A stretch of DNA of 64,000 nucleotides from Pseudomonas sp. LRP2-20 (GCF_024349685.1 NZ_AP025944.1:5783001-5847000); one strand, 5' to 3'; shown: positions 52,542 to 62,455, counted from the stretch's first letter. The notes: a model not told the origin generated them from the letters alone. Program-made: numbers and translations.

Positions 52542-53012
52542 TCAAGCTTCGACCGCGCCCTCTTCCTTGTGCGCGTTATGCAGCACCTCGATCAGGCAGT
52601 CTTCGAGCTCGAAGCGTTCGTGCAGCAGGCTGCCCAACTTGCCCAGCTTCTCGGCGAAGCGCTCGATGTCCTTGCATTCACCCTTCTCGCAATGGTCGTT
52701 GAAAGCCAGTGCGATCTGGGTAATGTCGTTGATTCGCGGGTTGATCTCTTCGGCCAGTTTCAGCGCCTTCTCATCCCCGAACGCCTTGGCCTCGGTGACC
52801 AGTTGCTCACTAACTTCGAAGTGCCAGGCTGACACATAATCCACCAGCACCGCACAGAAGTCGCGGTTCTTGTGCTTGTCGGCAAAGGCTGGCTTGGCGT
52901 CGCGCAAGATGCGGAAAGCCTGGACCAGCTCCTCTCGCTCCTCGAGCCAACGGTCGATCAGCTTGTGAACCCCACCCCAGCGTTCCTGGGCGTTCTGACA
53001 ACTATCGAGCAT
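52542..53012 (-). CDS. rsd: Rsd/AlgQ, regulator of sigma-70
   Basis: This 156-residue cytoplasmic anti-sigma factor binds region 4 of sigma-70, favouring alternative sigma factors. In P. aeruginosa AlgQ also affects alginate and virulence genes. The sequence MLDSCQNAQERWGGVHKLID, with RWLEEREELVQAFRIL and CAVLVDYVSAWHFEVSEQL, follows the family throughout. Start 53012 is chosen because MLDSCQ is the conserved N-terminus. The longer frame to 53048 has no supporting site. It is close to algP and the alginate-linked algR locus. Confidence 0.92.
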   Translation of the reverse strand: MLDSCQNAQERWGGVHKLIDRWLEEREELVQAFRILRDAKPAFADKHKNRDFCAVLVDYVSAWHFEVSEQLVTEAKAFGDEKALKLAEEINPRINDITQIALAFNDHCEKGECKDIERFAEKLGKLGSLLHERFELEDCLIEVLHNAHKEEGAVEA

Positions 53013-53244
53013 GGCGATCTCTTCCCTTCTGGGTAGATGCCGCTGCACCTCGCACCACGACCGTGCAGCACAAAGGTGACATCAGCAGGACGGCATCGAG
53101 CAGTTGTGTTTTCGGTATGCGTGCTGGGAGATTATTCCCGCGCGTGCTTAGCATCAAGGTACGCAGCAGACAAAGTTCATACAAGTGTTTAATACTCCGA
53201 TGCACCACCATTGGTCGCGCTATCGGCCAGCGCTATGCGCCAGG

Positions 53245-53751
53245 TCAAGGATTGCCAAGCGAGCGGAAACGATACGCCAGCAGCCAGCTCAAGGGCAGCG
53301 CTGCCAGCAACAGAAACGCCAGCAGGCTCCATTCCGGCAAGGTCAGGTCGAGAAAGCTCCAAGTCAGCGAGCTGCAGTCGGGGCCGCCGAGCAATAGCTG
53401 GCGCGCAGCTTCGCGCCACGACAGCTCGAACATGCGCCCGATCGGCAACGGGCACATGTGGCTGGCATCTACCGCCCCCTGCAACCACACATGGCGCGCA
53501 GCCAGCACGGCACCGCTGGCTGCGAACAGCAGCGCCGTTCGCGCGTACCGCCGTGCCCCGGCAATGCCAGGCGCATGCAACGCCGCACACAGGCTCACCA
53601 ATGCATAAATGCCCAGCAGTACCCGCTGGCTGAAACACAGTGGGCAAGGCACAAGCCCAAGAACACTTTCGAGATGGAAAGACGCCCCCAGCACCGCCAG
53701 CGCGGCAAGGCATGCCGGAATGAAGAACGTGCGCAGACTGGCCATAGACAT
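53245..53751 (-). CDS. dsbB: Disulfide bond formation protein DsbB
   Basis: This 168-residue inner-membrane protein has four helices and reoxidises DsbA with quinone. Both periplasmic Cys pairs are present: CPLCFSQR (about 36-43) and the second loop with MCPLPIG and GPDCSSL. The WSFLDLTLPEWSLLAF end is typical of Pseudomonas DsbB1/2 proteins. It is monocistronic, and the 232-base region upstream of rsd (53013-53244) shows no gene. Confidence 0.93.
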   Translation of the reverse strand: MSMASLRTFFIPACLAALAVLGASFHLESVLGLVPCPLCFSQRVLLGIYALVSLCAALHAPGIAGARRYARTALLFAASGAVLAARHVWLQGAVDASHMCPLPIGRMFELSWREAARQLLLGGPDCSSLTWSFLDLTLPEWSLLAFLLLAALPLSWLLAYRFRSLGNP

Positions 53752-53934
53752 GGGCAGAAATGTCCCGGGAAAGTTGAAGTGGCCTGGAACGGTAGAGGAA
53801 AGGCCGGGGTTGTTTCAAGGCGCTACTGGAATGACAAGTCGCTGTATTGCAAGGGAAGTTTCAATTCGAGCTGTAGGAAATTTCTTAAGAGAAGATTGTA
53901 GAACTAACTTTATAACGCTGAATAAGTTACCGGC

Positions 53935-53968
53935 CCCATGAGCCCGCGCACTGGCGCGGGCTCATGGG
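53935..53968. terminator. Perfect 15-bp hairpin after hemY
   Basis: CCCATGAGCCCGCGC-ACTG-GCGCGGGCTCATGGG is a perfect stem with a four-base loop directly after the hemY stop. The T-tract is weak, so it may act as an mRNA-stabilising end. Confidence 0.6.
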
Positions 53969-53971
53969 CGT

Positions 53972-55210
53972 TCAGGCGCGCGCGCCCTCAGGCAACGGCA
54001 GTGCCAGAAGACGCTCATCGAGCAGGCCCAGGCCTTCCTCGAACAGCTGATTGCTGCGTTCGGTTTCGCCCAGGCTGGCAAGCAGGCGCGCCAGTTCGGC
54101 ACAGGCTTCCGGATTACGCTCCATGCGCAGGCTGCTTTCGAGATAGTCACGCGCCTTGCCCCACAGGCGGTTCTGCAGGCTCAGTCGACCCAGGGTGAGC
54201 AACAGGCTCGGGTCTTGGGGATGGGCCTTCAGCCAGCCTTCGGCGGTTTGTAGCTGACGCGCCGGGTCATCACCGCGGACCAGGCCATACAGGCGAGCCA
54301 GGTGGCTTTCGTACTCACGCTTGAGCGCAGTGCGCAGCACCTGCTCGGCTTCGCCCTGGGCACCGACCTGGCGCAGCTGTTCGGCATAGGCCAGCACCAG
54401 TTGCGGCTCCTGACGCTGGGCTGCGGTCAACTGCTGCCAGGCGAGCTCAAGGGCCTGACGGGCACTGTGCGAATCCTCGCCACGGGTGGTCGCCAGGCCA
54501 AGGTTCTGGCCCCAGGCGCGCTTTTCCAGCGCGGCCAGCTCATCGGCCGGCAACACCTTGCCCTTGCGCAGGTCCGGCAGCAGGCGAATCAGCGCCGACC
54601 AGTCGCCACGCTCCAGGTGCAGGCGCTGCAACAGGCGCAACACCTGGGTGTTATGGGGGTGGCGCTCCTGCATGGCCAGCAGGGTTTCCAGCGCAGCATC
54701 GCGCTCGCCGCGGTCCATCTGCAATTGCGCATGGGTCAGGGCAATGGCCAGCTCGGCCTGGGGCTGACGCTCCAAGGCACGCTCCAACAGGTTGTCGCTG
54801 TCCTCCTTGCGCCCCTGTTCATTGGCGGCGCGGGCGGCGCCGAGGTAATACAGCAGTGGCTGGCGCTCAGCCTCGGCAGCACGATGCAGGTGGCGCTGAG
54901 CGCTGGCCCAGCGGCCCTCGGCCAGGTCCAGCTGGCCCTGTTCGATGGCGATCCGCACGCGGCGGCTGCGGTTGCGCCGCGACCACGGGTTGACCACGCC
55001 ACTGGAGGTCAGCACCAGGCCGACCAGGTAACGCAGCAGCAACAGCACCACCACCACGCCCGCCAGCGCCGCAAGTGCCGCCCACAATCCGGATTGGTAA
55101 CGGAAACCACCGTAGGCGATCAGTACATAACCACTGTGCTTGGCCACCGCAATGCCCAGCGCTGCGGCAATCACGATCGCCAGTACGGCCAACAGGTAGA
55201 CACGCTTCAT
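53972..55210 (-). CDS. hemY: HemY, heme-biosynthesis-associated membrane protein
   Basis: This 412-residue protein has an N-terminal pair of membrane helices (LLAVLAIVIAAALGIAVA and LWAALAALAGVVVVLLLLRY) followed by TPR-like helical repeats (QRHLHRAAEAERQPLLYYLG, ALERQPQAELAIALTHAQL). It is the last gene of the hemC-hemD-hemX-hemY operon and overlaps hemX by four bases. Its exact role in heme or tetrapyrrole biosynthesis is not established. This is not the protoporphyrinogen oxidase also called HemY in Bacillus. Confidence 0.92.
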   Translation of the reverse strand: MKRVYLLAVLAIVIAAALGIAVAKHSGYVLIAYGGFRYQSGLWAALAALAGVVVVLLLLRYLVGLVLTSSGVVNPWSRRNRSRRVRIAIEQGQLDLAEGRWASAQRHLHRAAEAERQPLLYYLGAARAANEQGRKEDSDNLLERALERQPQAELAIALTHAQLQMDRGERDAALETLLAMQERHPHNTQVLRLLQRLHLERGDWSALIRLLPDLRKGKVLPADELAALEKRAWGQNLGLATTRGEDSHSARQALELAWQQLTAAQRQEPQLVLAYAEQLRQVGAQGEAEQVLRTALKREYESHLARLYGLVRGDDPARQLQTAEGWLKAHPQDPSLLLTLGRLSLQNRLWGKARDYLESSLRMERNPEACAELARLLASLGETERSNQLFEEGLGLLDERLLALPLPEGARA

Positions 55211-56307
55211 GGTTTGCCCCCTTCAGCCTCGGCTGGCAGATGGCGGCGCTGGATATATGCCTGCACCGCCGCCAGGCTTTCGCTCAGGTCCGGGGTCACT
55301 ACCGAGACAGGCTGCTCCGCCAGCGCGTTGAGGCTGTCGAGCATCGCCTTGCTTTGCGGGTTATCAGCATTGAAGTTGGCCAGCAGCACACTGCGTGCAT
55401 CATCCAGGGCCTGGTTGTAGACCTTGGCCTCGCCATTGAGCGCAGCCCACTGCGCCTGCTCGATGGTCAGGCTCAGGGCCAGGCGCAGCTGGTTGAGCTG
55501 CTGGCCAGCCAGCAACGGCCGCACATTGTCGTCGGCATTGAAGTCGATCTGGAAGTACTTGGAGATTTCTGCCCACCACTGCGACAGGCGACTGGCCCCA
55601 TCACCATCGGCAGTCAGCGCGCCAAGCGCATCGGCGTTGCTGGCGAACTCGGGCGATTGGGCGCTGAGTTGCTGCACCAGCTCACGCTGGGCGGCGAGCT
55701 TGAGGAACAGGCCGGTGCGGTCCGGCTGCTGGGTGCTATTGAGTGTGGCCAGGCTGCGCGCCAGCTGCTCGCGGGCGGCAAAGGCACCCGGGTCGCTCTG
55801 CTCGCGGAGGATTTCGTCGGCACCTTCGACCAGCGCCTTGGCGCTGGTGATGTCCTGTAGCGCGGACAAGCGCAGGGTGGCCAGACGCAACAGGTGTTCG
55901 GCCTCGGCCAGGCGCCATTCCTTGCGGCTCTCGCCGAGTACGGTTTCCAGACGCTGGCTGAGACGTTGCTGGTCGCCTTGCAGCTGCGCCACCAGGCGGC
56001 GGCGGTCTTCCAGTTCGCTGGCCGCCGGCAGGCTGGCCAGTTGCGCACTGATCTGCTGTTCACGCTGCTGCAGTGCAGCGGCGCGCTGGTTGAGGGCTTC
56101 GAGGTGCTGGCCCTGGTTCACTTCACTGCTTTGCAGCTGCCGCACCTGCCAGACACCCCAACCCCCCACTGCAACCCCGGCCGCACCCAACAACAGCGCC
56201 AGCACGGCCAGACCACTGCCAGAACGCTTTACAGGCTTGTCGGTGACGGGTTGCGCCGGCTCTTGCACCGACGGCTGATCATTGTTGGACAAGACAGTTT
56301 CGCTCAC
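55207..56307 (-). CDS. hemX: HemX-like membrane protein
   Basis: This 366-residue protein begins at a GTG (VSETVLSNNDQPSVQE) after an AAGGATG site. It has one membrane helix (about 35-57, GLAVLALLLGAAGVAVGGWGVW) and a long coiled-coil and helical periplasmic part. In other proteobacteria it is annotated as putative uroporphyrinogen III C-methyltransferase, but no methyltransferase motif is visible, so that label is doubtful. It lies between hemD (31 bases upstream) and hemY (overlap). Confidence 0.88.
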   Translation of the reverse strand: MSETVLSNNDQPSVQEPAQPVTDKPVKRSGSGLAVLALLLGAAGVAVGGWGVWQVRQLQSSEVNQGQHLEALNQRAAALQQREQQISAQLASLPAASELEDRRRLVAQLQGDQQRLSQRLETVLGESRKEWRLAEAEHLLRLATLRLSALQDITSAKALVEGADEILREQSDPGAFAAREQLARSLATLNSTQQPDRTGLFLKLAAQRELVQQLSAQSPEFASNADALGALTADGDGASRLSQWWAEISKYFQIDFNADDNVRPLLAGQQLNQLRLALSLTIEQAQWAALNGEAKVYNQALDDARSVLLANFNADNPQSKAMLDSLNALAEQPVSVVTPDLSESLAAVQAYIQRRHLPAEAEGGKP

Positions 56308-56338
56308 GTATCCATCCTTTGCATGGGGGCGCCTCGCG

Positions 56339-57121
56339 CTAGTGCGAAGCGCCTTGAGAGGCAGGTGCAGCACTGCGCTGCACGGCTGCCAGCAAGGCCG
56401 TGGCACTCGCGCCACGGCAATCCACAACCTGTTGGGCCCCGGCGGCCCGGGCCTGTTCAGCGACCCGCGGGCTCGGCACGAACAACGGCAGGCTGGCTAC
56501 GCGCGGCCAGTCGGCGGCGGCCATCTGCTGCAAATGTTCAAGACCCTGCCCACTGCTGACCACCAGGCCATTGAGGCGTTCCGCTTGTATGCGGCGCATC
56601 AGTGTGCCCGCCGGGTACTCCGGCAAGCAGCGACGATACAGTTCCAGATATTCGACACTAGCACCTTGCTCTGCAAGACGCTCGGCCAGCAGTTCGCGAC
56701 CTCCGACGCCACGGACAATTACCACGCGTGAGGTAGGAACTGCGACAGCCTCGCGCAGGATCGGCAGTGCGAGCAAGGCCTCACTGTCATCACCTTGTGT
56801 AGGGAAAGTCACCTTCAGACCGGCGGCCTGCAACACCGCCGCGGTCGCTTCACCCACAGTGAACCACCTTGTCGGCGGGGGCTGCAGACCGGCTTCTGCC
56901 AACCGCCCGAGCAGCAGCCGGGCAGCTGGCTTGCTGACCACGATGATCGCCTGGCACTGACTCAACCCTGTCAGCAACTGCTGCTGTGCCCCACCCAGCA
57001 CCACTGGCTCGATGGCCAGCAACGGCAAGCAACTGCTGGCCACACCGGCAGCGGCAAGGCTCTGCGCCAGTGCCGCGCAGTCCTCTTCAGGCCGGGTCAG
57101 CAACAGGCGCCAGGGGCTCAC
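56339..57121 (-). CDS. hemD: Uroporphyrinogen-III synthase
   Basis: This 260-residue enzyme closes and inverts hydroxymethylbilane to uroporphyrinogen III. The beginning [20 protein letters not shown] and the blocks [35 protein letters not shown] and [15 protein letters not shown] fit the two-lobe HemD fold. The GTG start at 57121 overlaps the hemC stop (GTGA). Sequence conservation in this family is low, so position between hemC and hemX adds strong support. Confidence 0.92.
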   Translation of the reverse strand: MSPWRLLLTRPEEDCAALAQSLAAAGVASSCLPLLAIEPVVLGGAQQQLLTGLSQCQAIIVVSKPAARLLLGRLAEAGLQPPPTRWFTVGEATAAVLQAAGLKVTFPTQGDDSEALLALPILREAVAVPTSRVVIVRGVGGRELLAERLAEQGASVEYLELYRRCLPEYPAGTLMRRIQAERLNGLVVSSGQGLEHLQQMAAADWPRVASLPLFVPSPRVAEQARAAGAQQVVDCRGASATALLAAVQRSAAPASQGASH

Positions 57122-58059
57122 GGATGCCCGGCCTCGCCGTAGACTTCCTTGAGAATGGCCTCGGCGCCTTGGCCCAGCAGGTCTTCGGCAACCTGCACGC
57201 CCAAGGCTTCTGCATTGGCACGCGGCGCGCGGGCATCAGCCACCAGCAAGGTGCCGCCACTTGGCTGGCCCACCAGGCCACGCAGCCACAGCTGGTCGCC
57301 TTCGAGCACCGCATAGCAGGCAATCGGCACCTGGCAGCCACCGTTGAGGCGCTTGTTCAAGGCTCGCTCGGCAACCACGCGGTCGGCGGTATCGGCATGG
57401 TGCAGCGGTGCCAGCAAGGCATGGATTTCACTGTCGGCGCTGCGGCACTCGATACCCACCGCCCCCTGGCCACCGGCTGGCAGGCTGTCGTCGACACTGA
57501 TGGCAGCGGTGATGCGGTCCTCGAAGCCCAGACGGATCAGGCCCGCTGCGGCGAGGATGATGGCGTCGTACTCACCGGCGTCGAGCTTGGCCAGGCGCGT
57601 GTTGACGTTGCCGCGCAGGAAGTGGATTTTCAGGTCCGGCCGACGTGCCAGCAGCTGGGCCTGACGGCGCAGGCTGGAGGTGCCGACGATGCTGCCGGCC
57701 GGAAGCGCGTCGAGGCTGGCGAAGTTGTTCGAGACAAAGGCATCGCGTGGGTCTTCGCGCTCGCAGATGCAGTACAGCCCCAGGCCCTCAGGAAAGTCCA
57801 TGGGCACGTCCTTCATCGAATGCACGGCAATGTCGGCTTCATTGTCCAGCAGCGCTGTTTCCAGTTCCTTCACGAACAGGCCCTTGCCGCCGATCTTCGC
57901 CAGCGGCGCATCGAGCAGCTTGTCGCCGCGGCTGACCATGGGCACCAGGGTCACCAGCAGACCGGGGTGGGCCTGCTCGAGGCGGGCTTTGACGTATTCG
58001 GCCTGCCACAGGGCCAAGGCACTTTTACGGGTGGCAATGCGGATTTCGCGAGTGGACAT
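57118..58059 (-). CDS. hemC: Porphobilinogen deaminase (hydroxymethylbilane synthase)
   Basis: This 313-residue enzyme polymerises four porphobilinogens to hydroxymethylbilane. Motifs are [18 protein letters not shown] (5-22), [17 protein letters not shown] with the active-site Asp region, [18 protein letters not shown] and [17 protein letters not shown] with the dipyrromethane-anchor Cys (about 242). It is the first of the hemCDXY genes and follows algR at 177 bases, with a degenerate REP in between. Confidence 0.96.
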   Translation of the reverse strand: MSTREIRIATRKSALALWQAEYVKARLEQAHPGLLVTLVPMVSRGDKLLDAPLAKIGGKGLFVKELETALLDNEADIAVHSMKDVPMDFPEGLGLYCICEREDPRDAFVSNNFASLDALPAGSIVGTSSLRRQAQLLARRPDLKIHFLRGNVNTRLAKLDAGEYDAIILAAAGLIRLGFEDRITAAISVDDSLPAGGQGAVGIECRSADSEIHALLAPLHHADTADRVVAERALNKRLNGGCQVPIACYAVLEGDQLWLRGLVGQPSGGTLLVADARAPRANAEALGVQVAEDLLGQGAEAILKEVYGEAGHP

Positions 58060-58138
58060 GGAACGCCCCGATCCAGAGAAATGCCGCTGATGATAACAGC
58101 ATCACCGGCATCGCTAGCAGATGTGGATCCGCGTGAGG

Positions 58139-58218
58139 GCCTTCGCGGCCAACGCAGCTCCTACAGGCGGCGCTGTACCTGCGGGAGCGGCTTGAGCCGC
58201 GAACAAGGGCGCGGCCCT
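58139..58218. repeat. Degenerate REP pair between algR and hemC
   Basis: GGGCCTTCGCGGCCAACGCAGCTCCTACAGG and CCTGCGGGAGCGGCTTGAGCCGCGAA are inverted but imperfect REP units. Confidence 0.65.
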
Positions 58219-58236
58219 TGCCATGCAGGCTCGGCC

Positions 58237-58980
58237 TTAGAGTGTTTGCATCATCTTGCGCACACCCGCCACATGCCGGCGGCTGACGGTCAGGGCATCA
58301 CCGTCGAGGCCCTTGAGGAACAGCTGGAAATGCCCCAGCGGCGTGCGTTGCAGGCGTTCGATACGCTCGCGGGCAACCAGCGCATTGCGGTGAATGCGCA
58401 CGAAGCGTTCGCCGAATTCGTCCTCCAGCGCCTTGAGCGGCTCGTCGAGCAGCACCTCACCGGCCTCGTGCCGCAAGGTCACGTACTTATGGTCGGCAAT
58501 GAAATAGATGACCTGGGGCAAAGGAATCAGCTCGATCCCTTTGCGCGTGCGCGCACTGATATGGCTGCGCGGGCCGCCGCCTTCACTGCCAGGCCGGGTC
58601 AGCGCCGCCAACTGGGCACGGTTGGGCTTCTCGGCCTTGCGCAAGGCGTCGCGCAGGGCCTGAGGTTGAATCGGCTTGGTCACGTGGCTGAGGGTGCTGT
58701 CCTTGAAAGCCTCCGCACCGTATTCATCATCACCGGTACAGAACACCACCGACGGCGGCGCCTCGCGCTCGCACAGGCGAGCAGCGACCTGCAGGCCATC
58801 CAGGCCTGGCATGCCGATGTCCAGCAGGACCACATCGGGCTTGAGGCTTTCGATCAGTGCCAGGGCCTCCTCGCCGTTGGTGGCGCTGGGCTCCAGCACG
58901 GAGTACCCCTCAAGTTCAGCGATCAGCCGTGTGAGGCGTTCACGGGCTTGGGGTTCGTCATCAACGATCAGGACATTCAT
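58237..58980 (-). CDS. algR: AlgR, LytTR-type response regulator
   Basis: This 247-residue response regulator has a receiver domain (1-120) with the phospho-acceptor Asp54 in VVLLDIGMPG, acidic pair D7/D8 in VDDEPQ and Lys in HVTKPIQ. The C-terminal LytTR DNA-binding domain (about 140-245) contains YFIADHKYVTLRHEAGEVLL and RIHRNALVARERIERL. In P. aeruginosa AlgR controls alginate and type IV pili with the kinase AlgZ/FimS encoded just upstream. Here the upstream neighbour is argH, divergent, with no kinase gene. Confidence 0.95.
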   Translation of the reverse strand: MNVLIVDDEPQARERLTRLIAELEGYSVLEPSATNGEEALALIESLKPDVVLLDIGMPGLDGLQVAARLCEREAPPSVVFCTGDDEYGAEAFKDSTLSHVTKPIQPQALRDALRKAEKPNRAQLAALTRPGSEGGGPRSHISARTRKGIELIPLPQVIYFIADHKYVTLRHEAGEVLLDEPLKALEDEFGERFVRIHRNALVARERIERLQRTPLGHFQLFLKGLDGDALTVSRRHVAGVRKMMQTL

Positions 58981-59289
58981 AATTGCTCTGGATTCCTGAG
59001 TGAGTCTCGCACAGGTATAGCGTAGACAAGAGCAGGTCGAGCGACACTGCGGTCACGCTCTAGACCGATACGAAGGCCAAAGATTCACTGAGCCGGCAGA
59101 ATCGCTGCCAGTCCTCTGTCCAACTGTAGACGGTCCGTGGAACACTGCCGTTCAATCGTTGAATATCGTCCTGGCCTGCCTTTATGGATGTTTTCCAGCG
59201 GTTTCTGACGACCGACGCCCTGCGGCAGTCGGCCCAACCCTGCTATCATCGGCGCCACTTTTTCGTTCACGCCTGCAATGAGTGAATCC
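58981..59289. other. algR/argH divergent intergenic region
   Basis: These 309 bases have no credible gene. On the plus strand a TATCAT box (59244-59249) precedes argH. A CCGTTCAATCG motif near 59150 loosely resembles AlgR boxes (CCGTTCGTC), but this is weak. No remnant of algZ/fimS is visible. Confidence 0.4.
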
Positions 59290-60684
59290 ATGAGCACCGA
59301 CAAGACCAATCAGTCCTGGGGCGGCCGCTTCAGTGAGCCCGTCGACGCCTTCGTCGCCCGTTTCACCGCCTCGGTCGACTTCGACAAGCGCCTGTACCGC
59401 CACGACATCATGGGTTCGATCGCCCACGCCACCATGCTGGCGCAGGTCGGCGTGCTCAGCGATGCCGAGCGCGACACCATCATCGATGGCCTGAAAACCA
59501 TCCAGGGCGAGATCGAGGCTGGCAGCTTCGACTGGCGCGTCGATCTCGAAGACGTGCACATGAACATCGAAGCACGCCTGACCGACCGCATCGGCATCAC
59601 CGGCAAGAAGCTGCACACCGGCCGTAGCCGCAACGACCAGGTAGCCACCGACATCCGCCTGTGGCTGCGTGACGAGATCGACCTGATCCTGGCCGAGATC
59701 ACCCGCCTGCAGCAGGGTCTGCTGGAGCAGGCCGAGCGTGAAGCCGAAACCATCATGCCCGGCTTCACCCACCTGCAGACCGCCCAGCCGGTCACCTTCG
59801 GCCATCACCTGCTGGCCTGGTTCGAAATGCTCAGCCGCGACTACGAGCGCCTGGTCGACTGCCGCAAGCGCGCCAACCGCATGCCGCTGGGCAGCGCCGC
59901 GCTGGCTGGCACCACCTACCCGATCGACCGTGAACTGACCTGCAAGCTGCTGGGCTTCGAGGCCGTGGCCGGCAACTCGCTGGACGGCGTTTCGGACCGT
60001 GACTTCGCCATCGAATTCTGCGCTGCCGCAAGCGTGGCGATGATGCACCTGTCGCGTTTCTCCGAAGAACTGGTGCTGTGGACCAGCGCCCAGTTCCAGT
60101 TCATCGACCTGCCTGATCGCTTCTGCACCGGCAGCTCGATCATGCCGCAGAAGAAGAACCCGGACGTGCCGGAGCTGGTGCGTGGCAAGAGCGGCCGTGT
60201 CTTCGGCGCCCTGACCGGCCTGCTGACCCTGATGAAAGGCCAGCCGCTGGCCTACAACAAGGACAACCAGGAAGACAAGGAGCCGCTGTTCGACGCCGCC
60301 GACACCCTGCGCGACTCGCTGCGCGCCTTTGCCGACATGATCCCGGCGATCAAGCCCAAGCACGCCATCATGCGCGAAGCGGCGCTGCGCGGTTTCTCTA
60401 CCGCAACCGACCTCGCCGACTACCTGGTCCGCCGCGGCCTGCCGTTCCGTGACTGCCACGAAATCGTCGGCCACGCCGTGAAATATGGCGTCGACACCGG
60501 CAAGGACCTGGCCGAGATGAGCCTGGACGAACTGCGCCAGTTCAGCGACCAGATCGAGCAGGATGTGTTTGCCGTACTGACCCTGGAAGGCTCGGTGAAT
60601 GCCCGTAACCACATCGGTGGTACGGCACCGGCCCAGGTGCGTGCTGCCGTCGCTCGCGGCAAGGCCCTGCTGGCTTCGCGCTAA
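59290..60684 (+). CDS. argH: Argininosuccinate lyase
   Basis: This 464-residue enzyme cleaves argininosuccinate to arginine and fumarate, the last step of arginine synthesis. Superfamily motifs are [20 protein letters not shown] (about 113-132), [19 protein letters not shown] and the signature [20 protein letters not shown]. The start [12 protein letters not shown] at 59290 matches the usual length. ATG 59278 would add MSES and is less likely. It is followed by a REP pair. Confidence 0.96.
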   Translation: MSTDKTNQSWGGRFSEPVDAFVARFTASVDFDKRLYRHDIMGSIAHATMLAQVGVLSDAERDTIIDGLKTIQGEIEAGSFDWRVDLEDVHMNIEARLTDRIGITGKKLHTGRSRNDQVATDIRLWLRDEIDLILAEITRLQQGLLEQAEREAETIMPGFTHLQTAQPVTFGHHLLAWFEMLSRDYERLVDCRKRANRMPLGSAALAGTTYPIDRELTCKLLGFEAVAGNSLDGVSDRDFAIEFCAAASVAMMHLSRFSEELVLWTSAQFQFIDLPDRFCTGSSIMPQKKNPDVPELVRGKSGRVFGALTGLLTLMKGQPLAYNKDNQEDKEPLFDAADTLRDSLRAFADMIPAIKPKHAIMREAALRGFSTATDLADYLVRRGLPFRDCHEIVGHAVKYGVDTGKDLAEMSLDELRQFSDQIEQDVFAVLTLEGSVNARNHIGGTAPAQVRAAVARGKALLASR

Positions 60685-60699
60685 GGTCCATTGCGAGGG

Positions 60700-60812
60700 C
60701 TTCGCCCTCGTTCGCGGGCAAGCCCGCTCCCACAGGTATGGTGCAAGGCTCAGGCAATGCACAATTCATGTGGGAGCGGGCGCGCCCGCGAATGGGCTGC
60801 AAAGCAGCCCCC
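60700..60812. repeat. REP palindrome pair between argH and the GST gene
   Basis: CTTCGCCCTCGTTCGCGGGCAAGCCCGCTCC and complementary GGGAGCGGGCGCGCCCGCGAATGGGC units are arranged head-to-head. Confidence 0.85.
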
Positions 60813-60818
60813 GGTCAT

Positions 60819-61481
60819 TCAGCGCTTGCCGCTACGAATCATCTCCATGAAGGCCGGCATCGCCGCCTCCTTGTCCGCCACGATTTTCGCCATGTGCGGG
60901 TTCTCGCGCATTTTCTCGAGCAACGCCTTCGCCTCAGGGAAGTCTGCCAGGAAGTCGATATTCAGCACCTTTTTGCCCACCGCATAGGCCAGATCGACCG
61001 AGAAGCAGAACATCAGGTCGGCCAACGTCAGCTCCTCGCCCGCCACATAAGGGGCAAAGCGCCCATTGCGTTTGAGCGTGGCAAAGCCCGCCAGCAGTTC
61101 GCTACGCGCCCGCTCCTTGATCAGCGGCTCCACCGCCGCACCGAAGAACGATTCGGCATAGCAGGTACGCGCCGGCAATTCGATATACAGCTCGATTTCC
61201 TTGAGCAGTTCACGCACCTTGGCCTGCTCGAACGGGTCGGCAGGCAGCAGCGCCTTGCCCCCGCGGGTCTGCTCGATGTAGTCGAGGATCACACTGGTCT
61301 CGCTGAGGAACCCGTGTTCGGTTTCCAGCACCGGCACCTTGCCGCGCGGGCTGACTGCCAGCGCCTGCGGCGCCTGACCGCCGTAGAAGGCGACTTCTTC
61401 GAAAGGCAGGCCTTTCTCCAGCAGGGCCAGCTTGACCATGTTGTAGTAGTTGCTGACCGAGAATCCGTGAAGCTTGAGCAT
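60819..61481 (-). CDS. Glutathione S-transferase family protein
   Basis: This 220-residue protein has an N-terminal thioredoxin-fold domain (MLKLHGFSVSNYYNMVKLAL, then VSPRGKVPVLETEHGFLSET with the cis-Pro and the glutathione-binding ETS) and an all-helical C-terminal domain (about 90-220). The serine-tyrosine NYYN region takes the usual catalytic position. The substrate is not indicated by the neighbours. The start at 61481 is supported by MLKLHGFSV alignment with the family. Confidence 0.87.
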   Translation of the reverse strand: MLKLHGFSVSNYYNMVKLALLEKGLPFEEVAFYGGQAPQALAVSPRGKVPVLETEHGFLSETSVILDYIEQTRGGKALLPADPFEQAKVRELLKEIELYIELPARTCYAESFFGAAVEPLIKERARSELLAGFATLKRNGRFAPYVAGEELTLADLMFCFSVDLAYAVGKKVLNIDFLADFPEAKALLEKMRENPHMAKIVADKEAAMPAFMEMIRSGKR

Positions 61482-61629
61482 GGGGTTACAGCCTCCAGGC
61501 CGTGTGGGGATGGCTCGGCTGTTATAGACCGTACGCCGATGCCTGACCAGCGTCATGCACCCGGTCAATGACCGGGCATTGCTGACGCGGGCATGGCAAA
61601 CTGTGCGTCCCCACCACAGGAGTACCGCC

Positions 61630-61929
61630 ATGAGCGAGCACGACGAAATCGACAATGACGACGAAGCCTTCGCCGAGGCGACGCTGACCGAGGCCATCGA
61701 AAACCAGATTGAAAGCGGCGAGCCGCCAGCGGCCAAGGCCACCTTCAACAAGCTGACCCTGGTCGGCTACGAGCGCGAAGACATCCTCAACCTCATGGCC
61801 CACGTGCTGGCCATCGAGATCGACAACATGCTCAAGGATGACCGCCCGTTCAACGGCGAGTGGTACGAGGCCGCCCTGCGCGCCCTGCCCGAACTGCCGC
61901 CTGAGGCAGATCAAGGCGACGACGAATAA
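61630..61929 (+). CDS. Small acidic conserved protein of unknown function
   Basis: This 99-residue, strongly acidic protein (MSEHDEIDNDDEAFAEAT) has a central block KATFNKLTLVGYEREDILN and an end rich in Glu/Asp/Pro. It has no recognised domain. The ATG at 61630 follows AGGAGTACCGCC. It lies between the GST gene (divergent) and 61999 (70-base gap, same direction). Confidence 0.7.
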   Translation: MSEHDEIDNDDEAFAEATLTEAIENQIESGEPPAAKATFNKLTLVGYEREDILNLMAHVLAIEIDNMLKDDRPFNGEWYEAALRALPELPPEADQGDDE

Positions 61930-61998
61930 CCCGGCTACACTCCAGGGTCAGGCACCGCTGGCGGTGCCGCCATCCTCGTCTGGAAGTCAGGAGTCGCC

Positions 61999-62244
61999 AT
62001 GTCCTTTACCCCCGAGCTGATCGCCGAACTGGAAGTGCTCGCCCTGTTCAACCTGGACAGCAGCCAGGAAGGGATCAAGATTCACGCCAACGCCTCCCCT
62101 GCCCTGGTCGCCGCCGCGCAACGGCTGTACGACAAGCAACTGACCGATCAACCCGATGGCGGTTACCTGACCAGCCTGGGGCATGATGCGGTAGAAAGCG
62201 TGCAACTGCTGCTGAACATCCTCAAATCCCCACAGCCCGCATAA
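61999..62244 (+). CDS. TIGR02647-family small protein
   Basis: This 81-residue protein starts MSFTPELIAELEVLALFNLD and includes IHANASPALVAAAQRLYDKQ and a GGYLTSLGHDAVES block. It fits TIGR02647, a small family annotated as DNA-binding in pseudomonads, without biochemical proof. A TCAGGAGTCGCC ribosome site precedes the ATG. It is followed by a REP pair and cyaA. Confidence 0.75.
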   Translation: MSFTPELIAELEVLALFNLDSSQEGIKIHANASPALVAAAQRLYDKQLTDQPDGGYLTSLGHDAVESVQLLLNILKSPQPA

Positions 62245-62251
62245 ACCCACA

Positions 62252-62352
62252 CCGGCCTCTTCGCGGGCAAGCCCGCTCCCACAGGTTTTACACCGCCCCC
62301 CAAGTATGGCGCGGTACTTGTGGGAGCGGGCTGGCCCGCGAAAGGGCCAGAA
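62252..62352. repeat. REP palindrome pair before cyaA
   Basis: CACCGGCCTCTTCGCGGGCAAGCCCGCTCC and complementary GGGAGCGGGCTGGCCCGCGAAAGGGCC units lie in the 211-base gap upstream of cyaA. Confidence 0.85.
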
Positions 62353-62455
62353 CAGGCGATAGAAAAATGGCGCCAATAATCCATATTCCGCTTATCCGAC
62401 TGCCCCACTCAGGCTAAACTCGCCCACAGCTCCCCCGGCCCGCCCTGAGTGTGCA

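Noticed and set aside
55207..56307. Uroporphyrin-III C-methyltransferase activity for HemX
   Set aside because: No SAM-binding motif is visible. The protein is one helix plus coiled coil, so only the HemX family name is kept.
59085..59309. Minus-strand frame of 74 codons in the algR/argH gap as a possible algZ remnant
   Set aside because: It has no kinase motif and overlaps the argH start, so it was not taken as a gene.
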